64,000 nt of DNA from the NCBI RefSeq assembly GCF_022811705.1, contig NZ_CP094528.1, forward strand, positions 3,941,265-4,005,264. The letters run 5' to 3'. The notes under the pieces are model-generated. The model ran no database searches and was not told the origin of the DNA. It saw nothing but the letters and a program-made list of their open reading frames with translations. This DNA is from Agromyces larvae (lineage in GTDB: Bacteria > Actinomycetota > Actinomycetes > Actinomycetales > Microbacteriaceae). The position numbers and the translations under genes are program-made. Positions 1 to 10,538 of this stretch are shown here, in pieces (positions within the stretch are counted from its first letter, which is position 1; the number at the start of each line of letters is the position of its first letter).

Positions 1-269
1 GTGGATCCGAATCCGATATGCGACCCGAGCCGAGCTTGCGCGATCTTGCCGTTCTCGAAGCATGGAGTGATCTTGGCTACTAGTAGGTCGCCATCCTCAA
101 AGGGCGTGTAGCCCTTACGGACCTTTCCGTAAGGGCGCGCATCGCCTTCCGAAGTGCTGCCGAACTCCGAGACGTCGGCCATTCCGAGGAAGTGGACAGT
201 GTCCTCGTCGCGCAGCGTCGCTCTGAGCCGTGGGTTGATCGCTGCGACCTCGGATAGAGCGACGTTCAT
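1..269 (-). CDS. hsdS: Type I restriction-modification specificity subunit HsdS (partial, C-terminus outside window)
   Basis: Only the first 89 codons are in the window; the gene runs off the left edge. The N-terminal half of a target-recognition domain is visible, with the segment DLLVAKITPCFENGKIAQAR followed by a G-F-G-S-T stretch. This pairing is typical of HsdS proteins, which set the DNA target of the HsdR2M2S complex. The ATG at 269-267 overlaps the hsdM stop as ATGA, so the two genes are translationally coupled. The reading frame carries A- and T-rich codons (for example CTA CTA GTA) that are rare elsewhere here, which fits the usual horizontal exchange of specificity genes. The family call is firm; the target sequence cannot be told. 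Confidence 0.88.
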   Translation of the reverse strand, partial: MNVALSEVAAINPRLRATLRDEDTVHFLGMADVSEFGSTSEGDARPYGKVRKGYTPFEDGDLLVAKITPCFENGKIAQARLGSHIGFGS

Positions 270-1819
270 GACGCGCGCTCTTCGGTTGTCGGCGTCGTAA
301 GTATCGCTCGCAGATTCCGGAGCCCCTCCGCGATCTCGACCTCGAGCGCGTCCAACTCATCGAGGATCTCTTCGGGGGAGCGGTGCTCGACCTCTTCGTG
401 CTCGATCTCTTTGTAGCGGTTGATCGAGAGGTCGTAGCCGTTCGCGACGATCTCGTCTTTCGGCACGAGGAAGGATTGGGCGGTGCGGGGGCGGGCGTGC
501 TCGGGGGAGGGGCCCGCTTCGACAGGCTCAGCGAGCTTGGCGGGCTCAGCGAGCGAACGCCAGCGATTCAGCACGTCGGGGAGATCGTTCGCCTCGATCG
601 GGGTGCGCTTGTCGTCGAGGGTGAAGCCGTCGGCGCGCACGTCGTAGAACCAGACCTGGTCGGTTCCGCCCGACGAGGTCTTCGTGAAGAAGAGGATCGC
701 CGTCGAGACACCGGTGTAGGGCTTGAACGTTCCGCTGGGGAGCTTCACGACGGCATCGAGCTTGTGGTCCTCGACGAGCATCTTGCGCAGCGACTTGTGC
801 GCGTTCGACGATCCGAAGAGCACGCCGTCGGGCGCGATGACTGCGGCGCGCCCACCGTTCTTCAGCAACTTGATCATGAGCGCGAGGAAGAGCAGTTCGG
901 TCTTCTTCGTCTTCACGACCTGCAGCAGATCTTTCGCGACGGTCTCGTAGTCGAGGCTTCCGGCGAACGGCGGATTCGCGAGCACGAGCGAGTAGTCGGC
1001 GCTCGCCGGATGCCCCTCGGCGAGCGAGTCGCCGCGCTCGATCACGGGCTCTTCGACGCCGTGGAGCAGCATGTTCATGCTCGCGATGCGGGCCATCGAG
1101 GCATCCGAATCGAAGCCCGTGAACGCCTTGGTGTTGAAGAACGCGCGCACCGAGGCATCCGTCTCGACCTCGGGGTGATGCTCGCGCAAGTACTCGACGG
1201 CCGAGATCAAGAAACCCGCGGTGCCCACCGCCGGGTCGATGATGCGGTCTTCGGGCGTCGGCGCCGCCATGTCGACCATGAGTTTGATGATGTGCCGGCT
1301 CGTGCGGAACTGGCCGTTCTGCCCGCTCTGCGAGAGCTTCGCGAGCATGTACTCGTAGATGTCGCCTTTGGTGTCGCGGTCGTCCATCGGGATGTCTCGG
1401 AGCAGGTCGACGACCTTCGCGAGCAGCGCGGGCGTGGGGATCGTGAAGCGCGCGTCCTTCATGTTGCGCGCGTAGCTCGACCCGTCGCCGCCGAGGCGGC
1501 GGAGGAACGGGAAGACGTGCTCGTCGACGATCTCGAACATCTCTTGCGGCGAGCGGTTGGTGAAGTCTGACCAGCGCAGGTCGTCGAACGGGCGGGCGAC
1601 CCGGCCCGTGTCGTCGATGCCCTCGGGGAAGATGCGGCGCTGCATCGGCTCGCCCGTGCGGTTCGCGCGGCGCTCTTCGCGCGTGTGCAACTCATCGAGC
1701 CGGCGGATGAAGAGCAGATACGTGATCTGCTCGATGACCTCGACCGGGTTGGCGATGCCGCCCGACCAGAAGGCGTCCCAGACGCGATCGACTTTGCTGC
1801 GGAGTTCGCCGGTGACCAA
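266..1819 (-). CDS. hsdM: Type I restriction-modification DNA methyltransferase subunit HsdM
   Basis: This is the N6-adenine methyltransferase subunit of a type I system; with HsdS it methylates the host target sites. The 517-residue length is normal. An HsdM_N helical domain comes first, with the segment GGIANPVEVIEQITYLLF near residue 20. An S-adenosylmethionine motif (DPAVGTAGFL) lies near residue 194 and the catalytic NPPF at 282-285. The start is a TTG (1819-1817) preceded by AAAGG; homologues begin at this point with M-V-T-G-E-L. Near residues 422-434 the protein carries a short repetitive stretch (LAEPAKLAEPVEAG) encoded by two tandem copies of a dispersed DNA repeat, just before the conserved PRTAQSFLVPKDEI block. 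No hsdR is inside the window. Confidence 0.95.
   Translation of the reverse strand: MVTGELRSKVDRVWDAFWSGGIANPVEVIEQITYLLFIRRLDELHTREERRANRTGEPMQRRIFPEGIDDTGRVARPFDDLRWSDFTNRSPQEMFEIVDEHVFPFLRRLGGDGSSYARNMKDARFTIPTPALLAKVVDLLRDIPMDDRDTKGDIYEYMLAKLSQSGQNGQFRTSRHIIKLMVDMAAPTPEDRIIDPAVGTAGFLISAVEYLREHHPEVETDASVRAFFNTKAFTGFDSDASMARIASMNMLLHGVEEPVIERGDSLAEGHPASADYSLVLANPPFAGSLDYETVAKDLLQVVKTKKTELLFLALMIKLLKNGGRAAVIAPDGVLFGSSNAHKSLRKMLVEDHKLDAVVKLPSGTFKPYTGVSTAILFFTKTSSGGTDQVWFYDVRADGFTLDDKRTPIEANDLPDVLNRWRSLAEPAKLAEPVEAGPSPEHARPRTAQSFLVPKDEIVANGYDLSINRYKEIEHEEVEHRSPEEILDELDALEVEIAEGLRNLRAILTTPTTEERAS
517..553. repeat. Two tandem copies of a dispersed CTTCGACAGGCTCAGCGAG-type repeat inside hsdM
   Basis: Copy one (517-535) reads CTTCGACAGGCTCAGCGAG. 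Copy two (536-553) is a shorter, degenerate version. Both lie inside the hsdM reading frame and keep it open. The same 19-base unit recurs four times in the Clp ATPase gene at 2911-4436. Confidence 0.75.
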
Positions 1820-1859
1820 GATGTGGTGCCTTTCGGAGGGGTGCTTGAAGCAGCGTAGT

Positions 1860-1890
1860 GCGGCCCGGTTCTCGACGGGAGCCGGGCCGC
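1860..1890 (-). terminator. Probable terminator of the lipoprotein gene
   Basis: A 9-bp perfect stem (GCGGCCCGG at 1860-1868 with CCGGGCCGC at 1882-1890) lies directly after the stop of the upstream lipoprotein gene and before hsdM. There is no T-tract, as is common in high-GC actinobacteria. Confidence 0.5.
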
Positions 1891-1901
1891 TGGCCGCGGT
1901 G

Positions 1902-2369
1902 CTACTGACGCTTGAGCTCGACCGTTGTCGTGACTCCGAGCGCGGTCACCTCGTAGCTGATGGTGTCGTTGTCGAACGAAAAGGTCTTCGTCGGGTCGCC
2001 CGAGGCGAGCAGCGCGCCCGAGGTCTTCTCGGTGTCGTTCTGCGAGTCCCACGAGAACGGTCCGGATACGGTCGGAGTCTCGAACGTGCCCGACCAGTAG
2101 AGCGCCTTCGTGTTCCCGCCGTCGCTCACCCAGAAGACCTCGATCGTGTCGGCGGTGATCGTCGCCGATTGGAAGCTCTCCTCGGATTTCTTGTTCGACT
2201 GCACCCACTCGCCGACCAGGTCGGCGGGCTGTGCGGGAGCCTCGTTCTCGGTGGCTCCCGTGCTCGGCCCATCGGTGCCGGCGGCGGTCGCCGCGCACCC
2301 CGCGAGTCCTGTGCCGAGCAGGGCGATCAGCGCGATCTGGGCGATTCCGGGGGTGAGACGTCGAGTCAT
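1902..2369 (-). CDS. Small secreted lipoprotein of unknown function
   Basis: The 155-residue product has a lipoprotein signal peptide: a short basic start (MTRR), a hydrophobic segment and the lipobox L-A-G-C with the lipidated Cys at residue 25. A disordered Gly/Thr/Ser/Pro linker follows. The mature part is a small beta-rich domain with the segments LVGEWVQSNK, FWVSDGG and ALYWSGTF, which resemble a lipocalin-like or META-like fold, but I cannot assign a family. The ATG at 2369 is chosen over an upstream in-frame ATG at 2408 because GGAGAAGAA precedes it and the signal peptide starts there. A terminator-like hairpin follows the stop. Confidence 0.75.
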   Translation of the reverse strand: MTRRLTPGIAQIALIALLGTGLAGCAATAAGTDGPSTGATENEAPAQPADLVGEWVQSNKKSEESFQSATITADTIEVFWVSDGGNTKALYWSGTFETPTVSGPFSWDSQNDTEKTSGALLASGDPTKTFSFDNDTISYEVTALGVTTTVELKRQ

Positions 2370-2546
2370 TTCTTCTCCGTGTGCGATCGGTCTTCCGGGG
2401 GTTGGCATTCCTGACAGCGCGACCGACGCTATCTCTGGGCGCCGACATCGACCGAGTCGAAGGGGGCGGAGTGACCTGTTCTGGGGGCGCCGAGCGAGTC
2501 GATCATGGTTCGACGCAACGGGAATACCCGCACCCCCTCCGCGTTG

Positions 2547-2571
2547 AACTTGAGCGTACCCAACTCAAGTT
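2547..2571. promoter_or_regulatory. HAIR operator (HspR-binding inverted repeat) in front of the Clp ATPase gene
   Basis: The site reads CTTGAGC-N7-ACTCAAG at 2549-2569 and matches the HspR consensus CTTGAGT-N7-ACTCAAG in 13 of 14 arm positions. It extends to 8-bp perfect arms (AACTTGAG and CTCAAGTT). It ends only 15 bases before the GTG start at 2587, so it should cover the promoter or the transcription start. HspR, the MerR-like partner of DnaK, represses clpB, dnaK and lon in other actinobacteria through such sites. Confidence 0.85.
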
Positions 2572-2586
2572 CCCAAGGAGAACCAG

Positions 2587-5205
<2,619 letters not shown>

Positions 5206-5221
5206 CGCACCACCCACCGGC

Positions 5222-5253
5222 GAACGCCCGGCTCCGTCAGGGGCCGGGCGTTC
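5222..5253 (+). terminator. Terminator after the Clp ATPase gene
   Basis: An 11-bp perfect stem (GAACGCCCGGC at 5222-5232 with GCCGGGCGTTC at 5243-5253) and a 10-base loop lie 17 bases after the stop codon. Confidence 0.75.
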
Positions 5254-5620
5254 CGTGGTGACCAGCCGACCCGGGTCCGAACGCGCAGGCGTGGTCTCCG
5301 CTCGCGTCATGATCGGGGCCGTCGCGCGTCTCTCGGGTATGGGGACGCATTTCGAGATCGTGCACGGGCCGCTCGGCGAGACGTCGATCCTGCCGTGTGC
5401 GTGCCCGCGTCAGGCTGATCACCCGCGACTGAACTCCGACACCGCGCCGGTGCAGATCCTCCGGGCCGACGGGCGGACGCCCGAGCACGGGCGCCGCGAC
5501 CGGGGTCGGCGGCGGGCGGACGGGCGGGCGCTCGCTCCGTGGGCCGGCGGTCGCGCGTAGCATCCGCCCGGTGCGCACCGACCGCGAGATCCCTCTCGGC
5601 GACCCGCGGCGAGGAGCCGG
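5254..5620. other. Intergenic stretch with no supported gene
   Basis: About 370 bases lie between the two terminators. Open frames here (for example 5309-5560 on the plus strand and 5237-5578 on the minus strand) translate to Arg/Pro/Gly-rich sequence without a ribosome-binding site or a recognisable family. I see nothing functional in it. Confidence 0.5.
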
Positions 5621-5644
5621 GCGGCGTGACCGCCGTCACGCCGC
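5621..5644 (-). terminator. Hairpin overlapping the stop of the SnoaL-like gene
   Basis: A 10-bp perfect stem (GCGGCGTGAC at 5621-5630 with GTCACGCCGC at 5635-5644) with a CGCC tetraloop covers the last codons and stop of the minus-strand gene that ends at 5636. Confidence 0.6.
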
Positions 5645-6028
5645 GTCGGCGTGGCGGTGCACGACCTTCCAGCCGTCGCCTTCGCGACGATAGACCTGCG
5701 TCGCGCGCAGCGTGAAGGTCCGCGGCGAACCGTCGATGGACGCCGTCATCCGCTCGTACCCGACGGTGTACGCCATGTCGCCGGCGACGTCGTACGAGAT
5801 CAGGTCGAAGCTCCACTCGGTGCAGTCCGAGAAACTCGCGGCGAGCACCTCGAACGCGTCGACGAGTGCGGCCCGGCCGACGGCGTTGCGCCACGCGCCG
5901 AGCGCGCTCACCCGCTCACCCGTCGACCAGATGGCGCGACGCGGACCGTCGTCGCCGTTCATCATCGCCCGTTCGGCTTGCGCGAGGTCGCCGTCGACCC
6001 AGGCCAGGAATTCTTCACGGTCGCTCAT
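5636..6028 (-). CDS. SnoaL-like / nuclear-transport-factor-2-fold protein
   Basis: The 130-residue product looks like a single NTF2-like domain. An N-terminal helix (REEFLAWVDGDLAQAERAM) is followed by a helix holding VDAFEVLAASF, then strands ending in ATQVYRREGDGWKVVHRHAD. The Tyr-Arg-Arg-x-x-Gly-x-Trp-Lys-Val-Val-His-Arg-His ending is typical of DUF4440/SnoaL_3 proteins. The family mixes enzymes and non-enzymatic binders, so the substrate cannot be inferred. The start at 6028 begins at MSDREEF and has GGAGG 11 bases upstream; an upstream in-frame ATG at 6061 would add 11 residues unlike the family. The gene stands alone, with a hairpin at its end. Confidence 0.75.
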   Translation of the reverse strand: MSDREEFLAWVDGDLAQAERAMMNGDDGPRRAIWSTGERVSALGAWRNAVGRAALVDAFEVLAASFSDCTEWSFDLISYDVAGDMAYTVGYERMTASIDGSPRTFTLRATQVYRREGDGWKVVHRHADAA

Positions 6029-6097
6029 GGGTTCAGGATCCTCCGCCGCGGCGCCGGACACAACGATGGTTCGTGTTCTCGCGCGACCCGACGCCGT

Positions 6098-6742
6098 TCA
6101 GCGGCCGCGCTCGACCGCCCAGATCGCGAGTTCGACGCGGTTGCGCAGGCCGAGTTTGGCGAGCAGGCTCGCGACGTGCGTCTTCACGGTGCTGAGCGAG
6201 AGGTGCAGCTCCCGCCCGATCTCGGCGTTGCCGAGCCCGCGTGCGACGGCGGCGAGCACCTCTTCCTCCCGAGCGGTGAGAGGGATGGGAGGTTCCGAGC
6301 GGGTGCTGCCTCCCGAGGCCGCGAACGTCTCGATGAGCCGCACCGTCACGTTGGGGTCGATGAGCGCGTCGCCGCGTGCGGCGGCGTGCACGGCCTCGGC
6401 CAGCATCGCCGCGCCGACGCCCTTCAGCAGGAACCCCCGGGCGCCGGATCGCAGGGCGTCGTACACGTACTCGTCGAGGTCGAACGTGGTGATGACGACG
6501 ACCGCCGGCGGGTCGGCGACGCCGGGCCCGGCGAGTTCGCGGGTCGCGGCGAGGCCGTCGAGCACCGGCATGCGGATGTCGAGCAGGCAGACATCGGGCC
6601 GGATGCTCCGCGCGAGCGCGACGGCTTCGGCCCCGTCGGCGGCCTCGGCGACGACCTCGATGTCGGGCTGCGCGTCGAGGATGACGCGCAGGCCGGTGCG
6701 CACCAGTTCCTGGTCGTCGGCGATCAGCACCCGCACGCTCAT
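6098..6742 (-). CDS. LuxR/NarL-type response regulator
   Basis: The 214-residue protein has an N-terminal receiver domain (VRVLIADDQELVRTGL; phospho-acceptor Asp in VCLLDIRMPVLDG; Lys in GFLLKGV). A C-terminal LuxR helix-turn-helix follows (LTAREEEVLAAVARGLGNAEIG, then SLSTVKTHVASLLAKL). Phosphorylated by its sensor kinase, such a regulator dimerises and binds DNA. The start ATG at 6742 overlaps the stop of the kinase gene as ATGA, so the pair is translated together; this fixes the start. Targets are unknown, but the co-transcribed DUF2306 gene upstream is a natural candidate. Confidence 0.93.
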   Translation of the reverse strand: MSVRVLIADDQELVRTGLRVILDAQPDIEVVAEAADGAEAVALARSIRPDVCLLDIRMPVLDGLAATRELAGPGVADPPAVVVITTFDLDEYVYDALRSGARGFLLKGVGAAMLAEAVHAAARGDALIDPNVTVRLIETFAASGGSTRSEPPIPLTAREEEVLAAVARGLGNAEIGRELHLSLSTVKTHVASLLAKLGLRNRVELAIWAVERGR

Positions 6743-7917
6743 CCGCGCTCCCGTTCGTCTCGTGACCGGCCCGAGCGGGGCAGCACCGCGGTGACGGCCC
6801 AGCCGCCGGTCGGGGCGGGGCCGACGCTGCAGGTGCCGCCGACGAGTGCGGCGCGCTCGAGCATGCCGGGGATGCCGTACCCGGGCGAGCCGGCCGGGCG
6901 GTGCGGGTCGCCGTGCCCGCCCCGCCCGTCGTCGCGCACGTCGAGGCGCACGCCGTCGGCGTCGACGCGGAGGTGCACGTCGATAGCGGTCGCCCCCGTG
7001 GCATGCCGCCGCGCATTGGTCACGGCCTCCTGCGCGATGCGGAAGGCGGTCGCGGCGACCGCCGGCGGCAGGGGCGCGGCGGCGTCCTCCGCGTCGACGC
7101 GCACCCGCACCGGGGGCTGCCCGGTCGGGTCGTCGAGGGCCCGCACGTCGTCGAGGCCAGGGGTCGGCGTCAGCTCCGGGGCATCCGGCCGCCCGTCGTC
7201 GCGCCGGAGCATCCGCACCATCGAGCGCATCTCGTCGAGCGTGCGCGACGCCTCGCCCTCGATGACCTCGAGCACCTCGGCGGCGCGTGCCGGATCGGCG
7301 GCGGCGACCGCGCCGCCCGCCTGCGCCTGGATCGCGATCGCCGACACGTGATGCGCGACCGTGTCGTGCAGGTCGCGGGCGAGGCGTTCGCGCTCGAGCA
7401 GGCGTGCGCGGTCGAGCTCGCGCATCCGCGCCGCCGCCCGCCAGCGCACCGCGAGCGCGATGGAGCTGGTCGCGACGATCACCGCGATCGCCCCGATCAG
7501 GTCGCCGAGCTCGGTCGGTTCGCGCAGGAACGACAGCGCGGTGCCGGCGATCACGAGCGCGCCGCCGCCGAGCATCGCGCGCCCCGACCCCCACCGCAGC
7601 AGCGCGTACAGCAGCACGAGGAAGTACACCGCCGCGAACGACTCGGGCTCGCCGCCGAGCACGAGCCCGACGACCGTGGTCGTGCCGAAGGCGATCGCGA
7701 GCATCGTGAACGGGCGCTGCCGCCGCCAGAGCAGGGTCGCCGCGAGCCCGGCGAGCACGACGGCCCACACCCAGCGCGACGGCAGCTCGGGTCGGGCGGA
7801 TGCCTCCACGAGCGCCAGCACGGGCACGACCGCGACCAGCACCCAGTCGCGCCAGACCCGCCGTGGCGGCGACGGCACGGCGGCCGGCGCGTTCCACAGC
7901 GACCGCACGGCGCTCAT
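6739..7917 (-). CDS. Two-component sensor histidine kinase (HisKA_3, NarL/DesK type)
   Basis: The 392-residue kinase has four or five membrane segments in the first 150 residues (for example WVLVAVVPVLALVEA and AAVYFLVLLYALLRW) and no large external sensor domain. It therefore probably senses a membrane or intramembrane signal. The dimerisation/phosphoacceptor helix reads ERLARDLHDTVAHHVSAIAI with the phospho-His at residue 184. The ATPase domain has the N box FRIAQEAVTNARRHA, a D-D-G-R-G-G motif and the G-I-P-G-M-L-E-R-A box. The ATG at 7917 overlaps the stop of the DUF2306 gene (ATGA), and its own stop overlaps the regulator start, so three genes form one unit. Confidence 0.92.
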   Translation of the reverse strand: MSAVRSLWNAPAAVPSPPRRVWRDWVLVAVVPVLALVEASARPELPSRWVWAVVLAGLAATLLWRRQRPFTMLAIAFGTTTVVGLVLGGEPESFAAVYFLVLLYALLRWGSGRAMLGGGALVIAGTALSFLREPTELGDLIGAIAVIVATSSIALAVRWRAAARMRELDRARLLERERLARDLHDTVAHHVSAIAIQAQAGGAVAAADPARAAEVLEVIEGEASRTLDEMRSMVRMLRRDDGRPDAPELTPTPGLDDVRALDDPTGQPPVRVRVDAEDAAAPLPPAVAATAFRIAQEAVTNARRHATGATAIDVHLRVDADGVRLDVRDDGRGGHGDPHRPAGSPGYGIPGMLERAALVGGTCSVGPAPTGGWAVTAVLPRSGRSRDERERG

Positions 7918-8615
7918 GCCCTCATGATAGGAGCGCTCGCGGCCGTGCCGCCCGTGCCGGTCGGCCTGCGGTTCGCCCGGCTCGGCCGACCGCGCCGGAT
8001 CGCGATCTCGGCGACGACCAGGTTGATCGCCCAGCCCGCGCCCATGAGCACGGCGTGCATCGTCTCGTCGGGCGGCGTGCCGACCGCGATCGTCCACGGC
8101 AGGAAGGTGAACGCCTGCGTGCCCGCGCCCAGCCCGATCGCGTAGGCGCGCATCATCCAGGCCCGGTGGGTGGGCACGTCGCCGCGGCGGATCGCGACGA
8201 ACGCGACGATGAGCCCGGCGGACATCGCGGTGCCGAGCACCATCCGCATGGTCCAGAGCGCCCAGCCCACCGGGGCGGGGATGGAGTACATGAGCGTCAT
8301 CCAGAGCGCCGACCCCGCCGAGGCGAGCCCGGCGGGCACGAGGATGCGGCCCGCCCGGCGGTGCCAGCGCCGACGCCGCAGCGACGGGGCGAACTGCAGG
8401 GCGCCGAGCACCAGGTACACGCTCGACCCGACGACGTGCACGATCACCGGCACGGGCGAGTCGAAGAAGCGGGCATTGTCGGCGGTGACCGCGGCGCCGG
8501 TCGCGAGCGAGCCCACCCGGAACACGCCCGCGACGATCGGCACCAGGCTGAGGAGGATGAGCCCGGCCGGGACGAGCCACTCCGGGATGCGTCGCGGGCG
8601 GGATGCATCGGACAT
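7914..8615 (-). CDS. DUF2306 membrane protein
   Basis: The 233-residue protein has about six hydrophobic segments (WLVPAGLILLSLVPIVAGVF, VIVHVVGSSVYLVLGALQF, LVPAGLASAGSALWMTLMY and others) and the DUF2306 pattern: a histidine in the second segment (P-V-I-V-H-V-V), then R-R-R-R-W-H-R-R-A-G-R, and T-H-R-A-W-M-M-R-A-Y between later segments. The family resembles ferric-reductase-like or cytochrome-b-like transmembrane proteins, but its function is not established. It is first in a unit with a sensor kinase and response regulator. The start at 8615 (MSDASR) has only a weak GAGG next to it; an ATG at 8651 is the alternative. Confidence 0.8.
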   Translation of the reverse strand: MSDASRPRRIPEWLVPAGLILLSLVPIVAGVFRVGSLATGAAVTADNARFFDSPVPVIVHVVGSSVYLVLGALQFAPSLRRRRWHRRAGRILVPAGLASAGSALWMTLMYSIPAPVGWALWTMRMVLGTAMSAGLIVAFVAIRRGDVPTHRAWMMRAYAIGLGAGTQAFTFLPWTIAVGTPPDETMHAVLMGAGWAINLVVAEIAIRRGRPSRANRRPTGTGGTAASAPIMRA

Positions 8616-8717
8616 GCCTCGATGCTCGCGGCCGGGCGCGCCCCGGCGCATCGGCCGATCGGCCCGAGTGCGCCGGTCGATCGGCCAGCCTCACGCGCGC
8701 TGTGCGATGATCGCCCG

Positions 8718-9137
8718 GTGGGCGACGGGGGAGCGATCGACGTCGAGGTCATCGTCGATGCGGCGAACGTGATGGGGTCGCGGCCCGACGGCTGGTGGCG
8801 CGACCGGGCGGCCGCGGCGTCGCGAGTGGTCGCGGGTCTGCCCGCGCTGGTCGGTCGGGTCGTCGACGGGCCGGATGCCTCTCCCGGCCCCGTCCGCATC
8901 GCCCGGGCGACCGCCGTCATCGAGGGCGCCGCGAAGGCCGCCGACCTGCCCGACGACGCCGACGTGCTGCGCGCGCCCGCCGACGGCGACTCCGCGATCG
9001 CCGAACTGGCCGCCGAGCGCGCGAGTCGTGGCATCCGCGTGCTCGTCGTCACCGCCGACCGGGGCCTGCGAGCGCGCCTGCCCGACACCGCGATCGCCGC
9101 CGGGCCCAACTGGCTGAACGCGCTGCTCGGGCGGTGA
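8718..9137 (+). CDS. NYN/PIN-like domain protein (often named NTP pyrophosphohydrolase)
   Basis: The 139-residue protein begins IDVEVIVDAANVMGSRPDGW, with an N-terminal acidic motif (V-D-A-A-N-V) typical of NYN/PIN-type RNases. Later acidic positions follow in D-G-D-S-A-I-A-E-L and V-T-A-D-R-G-L-R-A-R. Relatives in actinobacteria are widely labelled NTP pyrophosphohydrolase, a name I cannot justify from the sequence; a metal-dependent ribonuclease fold is the better reading. The GTG at 8718 is preceded closely by GATGAT and has no ribosome-binding site, so the transcript may be leaderless. It is transcribed away from the DUF2306 unit. Confidence 0.65.
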   Translation: MGDGGAIDVEVIVDAANVMGSRPDGWWRDRAAAASRVVAGLPALVGRVVDGPDASPGPVRIARATAVIEGAAKAADLPDDADVLRAPADGDSAIAELAAERASRGIRVLVVTADRGLRARLPDTAIAAGPNWLNALLGR

Positions 9138-9183
9138 CCACGGCCGATTCGGTCGAAGGCCCTGCGATTGTTAGCATCCACCG

Positions 9184-10524
9184 GTGAAGATCCTCCGTCG
9201 GGTGCTCGCCGTCGTCGCCGTCACCCTCCTCGTCGTCATCGCCGGAGCCGTCGGCGTCTACTGGTGGCAGCGCCCCATGCTCCTCACCGGCACCGGGTAC
9301 GCGGCCCACAACGCCTGCGCGGTGAACGAGGTCGCGGGCCGTGACGACCCCGCCTCCGACTTGCCGCCGAACCCGCTCGTGCCCTACCTGCGGGTCGACG
9401 GCGCAGGCGACCCGACGAACGGCACGCTGCTCGGGGTGCTCGCCCGGCAGCAGGCGTGGTTCACCGAGGGCTTCGGCTGCACGCTCGCCGGCGACCGCCC
9501 CGACCTCGGCGAGGCGACCCCGATCGATGCGGACGGCAACCCGTTCGCCGAGGCATCCGCACCCGAGGCGAACCCCGACCTCGAAGCGGCCCTCGACGCC
9601 GCCTTCGGCGCCGGCCTGTCGGCGGCCGACGCGGCCGCGCTCGGCACCCGCGCGGTGGTCGTCGCGAAGGGCGGCGAACTCGTCGCCGAGCGCTACGCCG
9701 ACGGATTCGACGCCGACACCCCGCAGCTCGGCTGGTCGATGTCCAAGAGCGTCACCGACCTCATGGTCGGCGTGCTCGCGAAGCAGGGCGACGTGTCGCT
9801 CGACGACGACCGCCTGCGTCCCGAGTGGACCGACGGCCGCGCCGACATCACCGTCGAGCAGCTGCTGCGCATGACCAGCGGCCTCGAATGGGACGAGACC
9901 TACGACGTCGGCACGCCCATCACGCGCATGCTCTACCTCGAGCCCGACATGGGCGGGTTCGTCGCGAGCCTGCCGCTCGAGCACGAGCCCGGCACGGTGC
10001 AGGAGTACTCCAGCGGATCGACGACGCTGCTCTGCTCGGTGCTCGTCGAGCGCACCGGGCTCGGCGCGAACCTGCCGCGCGACACCCTGCTCGGCCCGCT
10101 CGGCCTCTCGTCGGCGGTGTTCGAGCCCGACGCGGCCGGCACGCCGGTCTGCTCGTCGTACCTCTGGATGACCCCGCGCGACTGGGCCGCGATCGGCCGA
10201 TTCGCGCTGCAGAACGGCGAGTGGAACGGCGAGCAGCTGCTACCCGAGGACTGGATGGCGCGCTCGCTCGAGGTGCTGCCCGTCGACGCGACCGACGACC
10301 CCGGCTTCGGCATGTCGTGGCGCACCAACGTGCTGCCCGACGGCACGCTGCGCTGGCCCGAGCTGCCCGAGGACACCTACTACGCTGCCGGTCACGACGG
10401 CCAGAAGGTGCTCGTGGTGCCGTCGGAGGACCTCGTCGTCGTGCGCATGGGCTTCACCCCGGCGTACGACGAGGACCCGTCGGTCGTCGCCCTCGTCGAG
10501 GCCGCGATCGCTGCGCTCGGCTGA
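9184..10524 (+). CDS. Membrane-anchored serine hydrolase (beta-lactamase/class C esterase family)
   Basis: The 446-residue protein has one N-terminal membrane anchor (VLAVVAVTLLVVIAGAVGVYW) with the catalytic domain outside. The active-site motif SMSK places the nucleophile at Ser185 and the general base at Lys188, and the second motif is Y-S-S at 275-277. The third motif near the C-terminus reads Y-A-A-G-H-D-G-Q, with H-D-G instead of the K-T-G of true beta-lactamases, as in esterases and D-amino-acid peptidases of the family. It probably acts on cell-wall peptides or esters; resistance is not implied. The GTG start lacks a clear ribosome-binding site. Confidence 0.85.
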   Translation: MKILRRVLAVVAVTLLVVIAGAVGVYWWQRPMLLTGTGYAAHNACAVNEVAGRDDPASDLPPNPLVPYLRVDGAGDPTNGTLLGVLARQQAWFTEGFGCTLAGDRPDLGEATPIDADGNPFAEASAPEANPDLEAALDAAFGAGLSAADAAALGTRAVVVAKGGELVAERYADGFDADTPQLGWSMSKSVTDLMVGVLAKQGDVSLDDDRLRPEWTDGRADITVEQLLRMTSGLEWDETYDVGTPITRMLYLEPDMGGFVASLPLEHEPGTVQEYSSGSTTLLCSVLVERTGLGANLPRDTLLGPLGLSSAVFEPDAAGTPVCSSYLWMTPRDWAAIGRFALQNGEWNGEQLLPEDWMARSLEVLPVDATDDPGFGMSWRTNVLPDGTLRWPELPEDTYYAAGHDGQKVLVVPSEDLVVVRMGFTPAYDEDPSVVALVEAAIAALG

Positions 10525-10538
10525 CGCGCGCTCGCGAC

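Noticed and set aside
5237..5578. ORFs in the 5254-5620 gap
   Set aside because: They are short, Arg/Pro-rich, have no ribosome-binding site and no recognisable family.
6098..7897. A 599-residue minus-strand ORF that appears to fuse kinase and regulator
   Set aside because: Its N-terminal part is in a different frame from the kinase. The real genes overlap by ATGA at 6739-6742.
7800..9137. A 445-residue ORF on the plus strand running from the sensor kinase region into the NYN-like gene
   Set aside because: The first 300 residues are Arg/Ala/Gly shadows of the minus-strand kinase and DUF2306 genes. Only the part from GTG 8718 has protein-like sequence.
9184..10524. Calling the serine hydrolase a class C beta-lactamase
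   Set aside because: The third motif is H-D-G, not K-T-G, as in esterases or peptidases of this fold.
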